Positions 61,201 to 64,000 of a DNA stretch of 64,000 bases are shown here, one piece after another. The notes under the pieces were generated by a model, which saw only the letters and a program-made list of their open reading frames with translations, did not search any database and was not told where the DNA came from. The position numbers and the translations under genes are program-made. Every line of letters starts with the position of its first letter. Position 1 is the stretch's first letter. The stretch lies in assembly GCF_001625215.2 (NCBI RefSeq), contig NC_030384.2, positions 40,892,390 to 40,956,389 of the forward strand, in the 5' to 3' direction. The DNA is from Daucus carota subsp. sativus (taxonomy: Eukaryota > Streptophyta > Magnoliopsida > Apiales > Apiaceae).

Positions 61201-63060
61201 CAAAAATTTGAAATATACAGCTTCTTTTATAGTCTCAAATCAAATTTAATACATTTTAATAACATAAGGGTGCTATATGTAAAAAGTCAAATATACAGGA
61301 TTAACACAAATAAAAGCAAAAGATATGATCATACCATCACCAAAAATCAATGGTATAATGGTATCATAGAGAATATCCTCAATATTAATATTCTTTGACA
61401 ACCACCCACCGGCCAACACTACTACCATCACCATCAACACCCCAACCCATGCGCCCCAACCCACTCCAAACACACCTACACCGTCCCCCCTTCCTCTTTC
61501 TTCCCTGTGCTCTACTGTCACCGCATCCATTCCACACTCATCACCACTATTGCCCAACTACTGCAGTCAGTATTATCTGACCCATTCCAGCCCAACCCAT
61601 ATCTCCCACTCTTCACTCTGCCCTTCTTGTCACTTCCCTCTTCACTCCCTTCCTCTTTCTTCTTTGGTGATCTCTTTTTTGCCCTCTTGTTGCAGTAAAA
61701 TGACAAAATCTGGTGATGACCGGAATCGATGATATTGGTTAGAATGAGAAATAACGGTGGTATTTAGAGGTTGATACACACACACATATATATATATATA
61801 TATGGTCTTACTCCAAATCAAACTTTCTTAAAATACAAACTATAAACTAAAATAAAATATTACAAATTTATAAATTACATCGAAATGAATGACATATAGT
61901 ATGAGAGAACAATTTAACATGTCAAGTTTTTCAGGTTATTTAGGAATATTGATGATGTATGATGTAAAGATATGTAATGCATTCTAATATGGTCATTTAT
62001 ATGTGAGATGATTTACATTCGCTTTTCGCTTAAGTAGTTCAATATTGGTTCTCTTGAATAATTGTAGGGAATTATTTAATTTGATTTAAAAGATTTCATA
62101 TTACCGTAGTTAAATGAAAGATATTTTTCTGTAATATTTCAGCATGGAAAGGATTCTTGAACGATACGATAGATATTCAACAACAGATGGGCAACTTGTT
62201 GCTACTGATTCTATATCACAGGTGACATTATCAACATTGTGTTGTCATCAAACAAGGCTAACTCAAAATTATCATGAGTCTGATTCCCAATATATTTTTG
62301 TATACAGTCAAAAAGTATATTAATTTATGTAACTCATAAATAAATTAAAGAAGAATATTTCATTAATAAAAATTGCAGTAGAATGGATTCTCATTATACA
62401 TACAACAAACTAAGTGAAATTAAATATTTTTTTAGGGAAGTTGGATTTTAGAGCATGCAAAGCTTAAGGCGAAAATAGAAGTTTTACAGAAAAATCAAAG
62501 GTAAAACATCGCCCCTTGTATTAGGAAATGAAACTAAAAGTGACATGTAATAATATAGTGTTATCCTTTTATTTAACAGGCATTACATGGGTGAGGACCT
62601 AGAGTCTTTAAGTCTTAAGGAGCTTCAAAATTTGGAAAACCAGCTCGATTCAGCTCTTAAACACCTTCGATCAAAAAAGGTAAAAACTTTATATCTAATG
62701 TTTTAATATCACGCATGTGAATATCATGATCAAAATAATGAACATCACATATATCATTTTGCTAATCTTGTTTACAGAATCAAATCATGTTCGAGTCGAT
62801 ATCTCAACTTCAGAAGACGGTAATGCATTCTCTTTTCTAAACTCTAGAAAATAGAGAGATGGTATATTAATTGACAAATTTATAAGAGAAGTACATTAAC
62901 TTACCAACCCATTGATAGAAGAGAGTGGAGAGGGATCGAGGGAGAGAGTAGAGAGAGGAGGAGGAAGAGGGGAGAGTCTTGATTATTTTGGTACTATCTT
63001 TTGCTCTTTGTTTGGCAGGACAAGGCTTTACAGGATAAAAATCACATGATGTCAAAGAAG
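57054..63060 (+). CDS. FUL: FRUITFULL/AP1-clade MADS-box transcription factor, 5' part
   Basis: Six exons are visible: 57,054-57,238, 62,143-62,221, 62,436-62,500, 62,580-62,679, 62,778-62,819 and 63,019-63,060 (185, 79, 65, 100, 42 and 42 bp, the standard SQUA-type sizes). They encode 171 residues. The MADS domain runs [20 protein letters not shown] to IVFSTKGKL, followed by the I region [12 protein letters not shown]. The K domain contains [30 protein letters not shown] and [13 protein letters not shown], ending [14 protein letters not shown]. The EHAKLKA wording points to the FUL rather than AP1 branch, but the C-terminal motif that would decide lies beyond the window. The family forms dimers and tetramers that bind CArG boxes and controls floral transition, meristem identity and fruit. 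Exon 1 ends STDS|C as usual. The 4.9-kb intron 1 is typical of this clade and holds several MITEs. The gene continues past 64,000. Confidence 0.94.
57427..57738. mobile_element. Stowaway-like MITE in MADS intron 1, 312 bp
   Basis: CTCCCTCCGTCCTAATC to GGCCCAGAGGGAA with TA on both sides; the right end is degenerate. Repeated TTTCTTCCACTATCTC words lie inside. Confidence 0.65.
58271..58519. mobile_element. Possible MITE in MADS intron 1
   Basis: GGGGCCGTTTGGGTG at the left and CACACAAACACCC at the right are inverted ends. The interior has ACTTATAAGTG words in both orientations. No clear target duplication, so the borders are approximate. Confidence 0.4.
59204..59458. mobile_element. Stowaway-like MITE in MADS intron 1, about 255 bp
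   Basis: CTCCCTCCGTCTCCCTTATTTG at the left and GAGAGGGACAGAAGAAAG at the right, with TA near both ends. Inner words CGACACGCAT and ATGCGTGTCG are inverted, like those in the elements at 9,922 and 21,783. Confidence 0.55.
61141..61197. repeat. (TA)n microsatellite in MADS intron 1
   Basis: About 57 bases of uninterrupted TA dinucleotide. Likely to vary in length between individuals. Confidence 0.95.
61273..61706 (-). other. GC-rich island with antisense open frames in MADS intron 1
   Basis: Base composition changes sharply from the AT-rich intron to C-rich on the plus strand. The minus strand has an open frame of 94 residues (61,557-61,273) with [13 protein letters not shown] and a membrane-like [16 protein letters not shown], and an overlapping lysine/serine-rich frame (61,706-61,518). 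I do not recognise either. It may be a captured gene fragment or an antisense transcript inside the intron. Confidence 0.3.
62921..62977 (+). other. Purine tract (GA-rich) in MADS intron 5
   Basis: Nearly unbroken GA-rich DNA (GAGAGTGGAGAGGG...GGAGGAGGAAGAGG) just before exon 6. GA repeats are bound by BPC-type GAGA factors in plants, but a regulatory role here is only a possibility. Confidence 0.4.
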
Positions 63061-64000
63061 GTGGTATTTTTAATCACTCTTGTACTAATTATGATTGCCA
63101 ACAAAATCCCCCAATACTATAAATCATGTCAACAATTCTAATTCATACATATTGATCATTTACGATATGCATGAATTTAAATTCTACCTCAAAAAATTAT
63201 ATACAACATATATATTGTTGCATCGAAATCTATATACGCCATAATTTGCATGTCATGTTCTACTAAATAATTGAATCCTAATACACCCAAGTCAAAATTT
63301 TGGGTCTTTTATTCGGTTGTCAATGGTTGACGCGTTGAGTTGGTTTGTGTAATGTTTAGATTTTCTTTTTAAATTGCACTCCGAATAAATATTATTAATA
63401 TCAACCAACATACATCACATTCATTTGTATATTGAGGTACATTGTTTATCATATGATAACGTTTCATTACTAGTTACTATTGTCTTCTTGTACCAACTAT
63501 ATTTATAGACTTATATTGTGAATGACGAGGATCAAGTACTTTCAAGTTTAAACACTTAGATGGTTAAACCAAGATATATTCCTTTAACTATAGTAAAAAC
63601 AACACTTCTAGATTATCTCTAATAAGAACTTCAAACTCAAGAAATTTTCGAGCTCATTACTTCAACTCGTAAAATTTGAATATTTGAACACAACACTTGC
63701 GAGGGCTATTCGATTCATAATTTATGAGCGTGTGTATATGGATTAATATTTAGTTGCTTGGAATAACGATCTCATTCACATTAGATGGATAAATCGTTCT
63801 CTATCTACCTTATTCAATTTCATATCAATCTCATTTTCAATAAGCCATATTTCTGTAAACTTTACTCTCATTCTCGATTCACAATTTTATAGCGATCTAA
63901 ACACACCATTTCTAATTTCTTTATTGGTATTTTTGACTAAAATTCTATACTCGTTGATCAACAACGAAAATGGAGCTGCCCACGTACGAAGATTTAAAGT
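63061..64000 (+). other. MADS intron 6, running off the window
   Basis: It begins GTGGTATT after exon 6. No sequence matching the next conserved exon is seen up to 64,000, so the intron is at least 940 bp. Confidence 0.75.

Noticed and set aside
61375..61700. CRISPR-like or tandem array
   Set aside because: The C-rich island has short repeated CACC/CCAACCC words but no regular unit or spacing; CRISPR arrays are not expected in plant nuclear DNA.

Overview
This window is nuclear DNA from a flowering plant, most likely a eudicot. The evidence is intron-rich genes of plant-specific families (reversibly glycosylated polypeptide/UDP-arabinose mutase, SBP-box factor with a miR156 site, SQUA/FUL-type MADS-box), AT-rich intergenic DNA, many MITEs (including a Stowaway-like family with CTCCCTCCGT ends) and a Ty1/copia element. 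I cannot fix the species; an asterid is possible but not shown.

Layout. Positions 1-11,400 are gene-poor and hold three short hAT-type elements, each with an 8-bp target-site duplication and a different internal short repeat, plus a few unidentified coding-like scraps. A complete four-exon RGP/UAM gene lies at 11,459-13,589 (+), and a ubiquitin-like pseudogene at 15,423-15,866. A complete three-exon SPL gene at 17,168-19,750 (-) carries a miR156/157 target site in its last exon. Positions 20-27 kb contain MITEs and one decayed, unidentified gene.

The main structure is at about 26.5-54.8 kb: a repeatedly duplicated head-to-head unit made of a SUN-domain gene (-) and a mitochondrial ribosomal protein mL41 gene (+). 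There is an old fragment (26.56-26.94 kb), a decayed copy A (27.9-30.84 kb), and a nearly identical tandem pair, B (29.65-39.37 kb) and C (39.37-53.72 kb). Both mL41 copies are intact and encode identical 92-residue proteins. Both SUN copies share one frameshift, and SUN copy C is also split by a 4,682-bp copia element with apparently identical 211-bp LTRs, TA...TA ends and a 5-bp target duplication. Insertions present or absent in each copy order the events. The array ends in a MULE-like element that carries pieces of a gibberellin 20-oxidase gene (a Pack-MULE candidate) and is itself interrupted by a fourth hAT element. The B/C duplication junction cuts through both.

The right end (57,054 to the window edge) is the first six exons of a FRUITFULL-clade MADS-box gene whose 4.9-kb first intron holds several MITEs and a GC-rich island.

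Exon structures were derived by hand from frame, GT/AG sites and family conservation. No database or alignment search was run.
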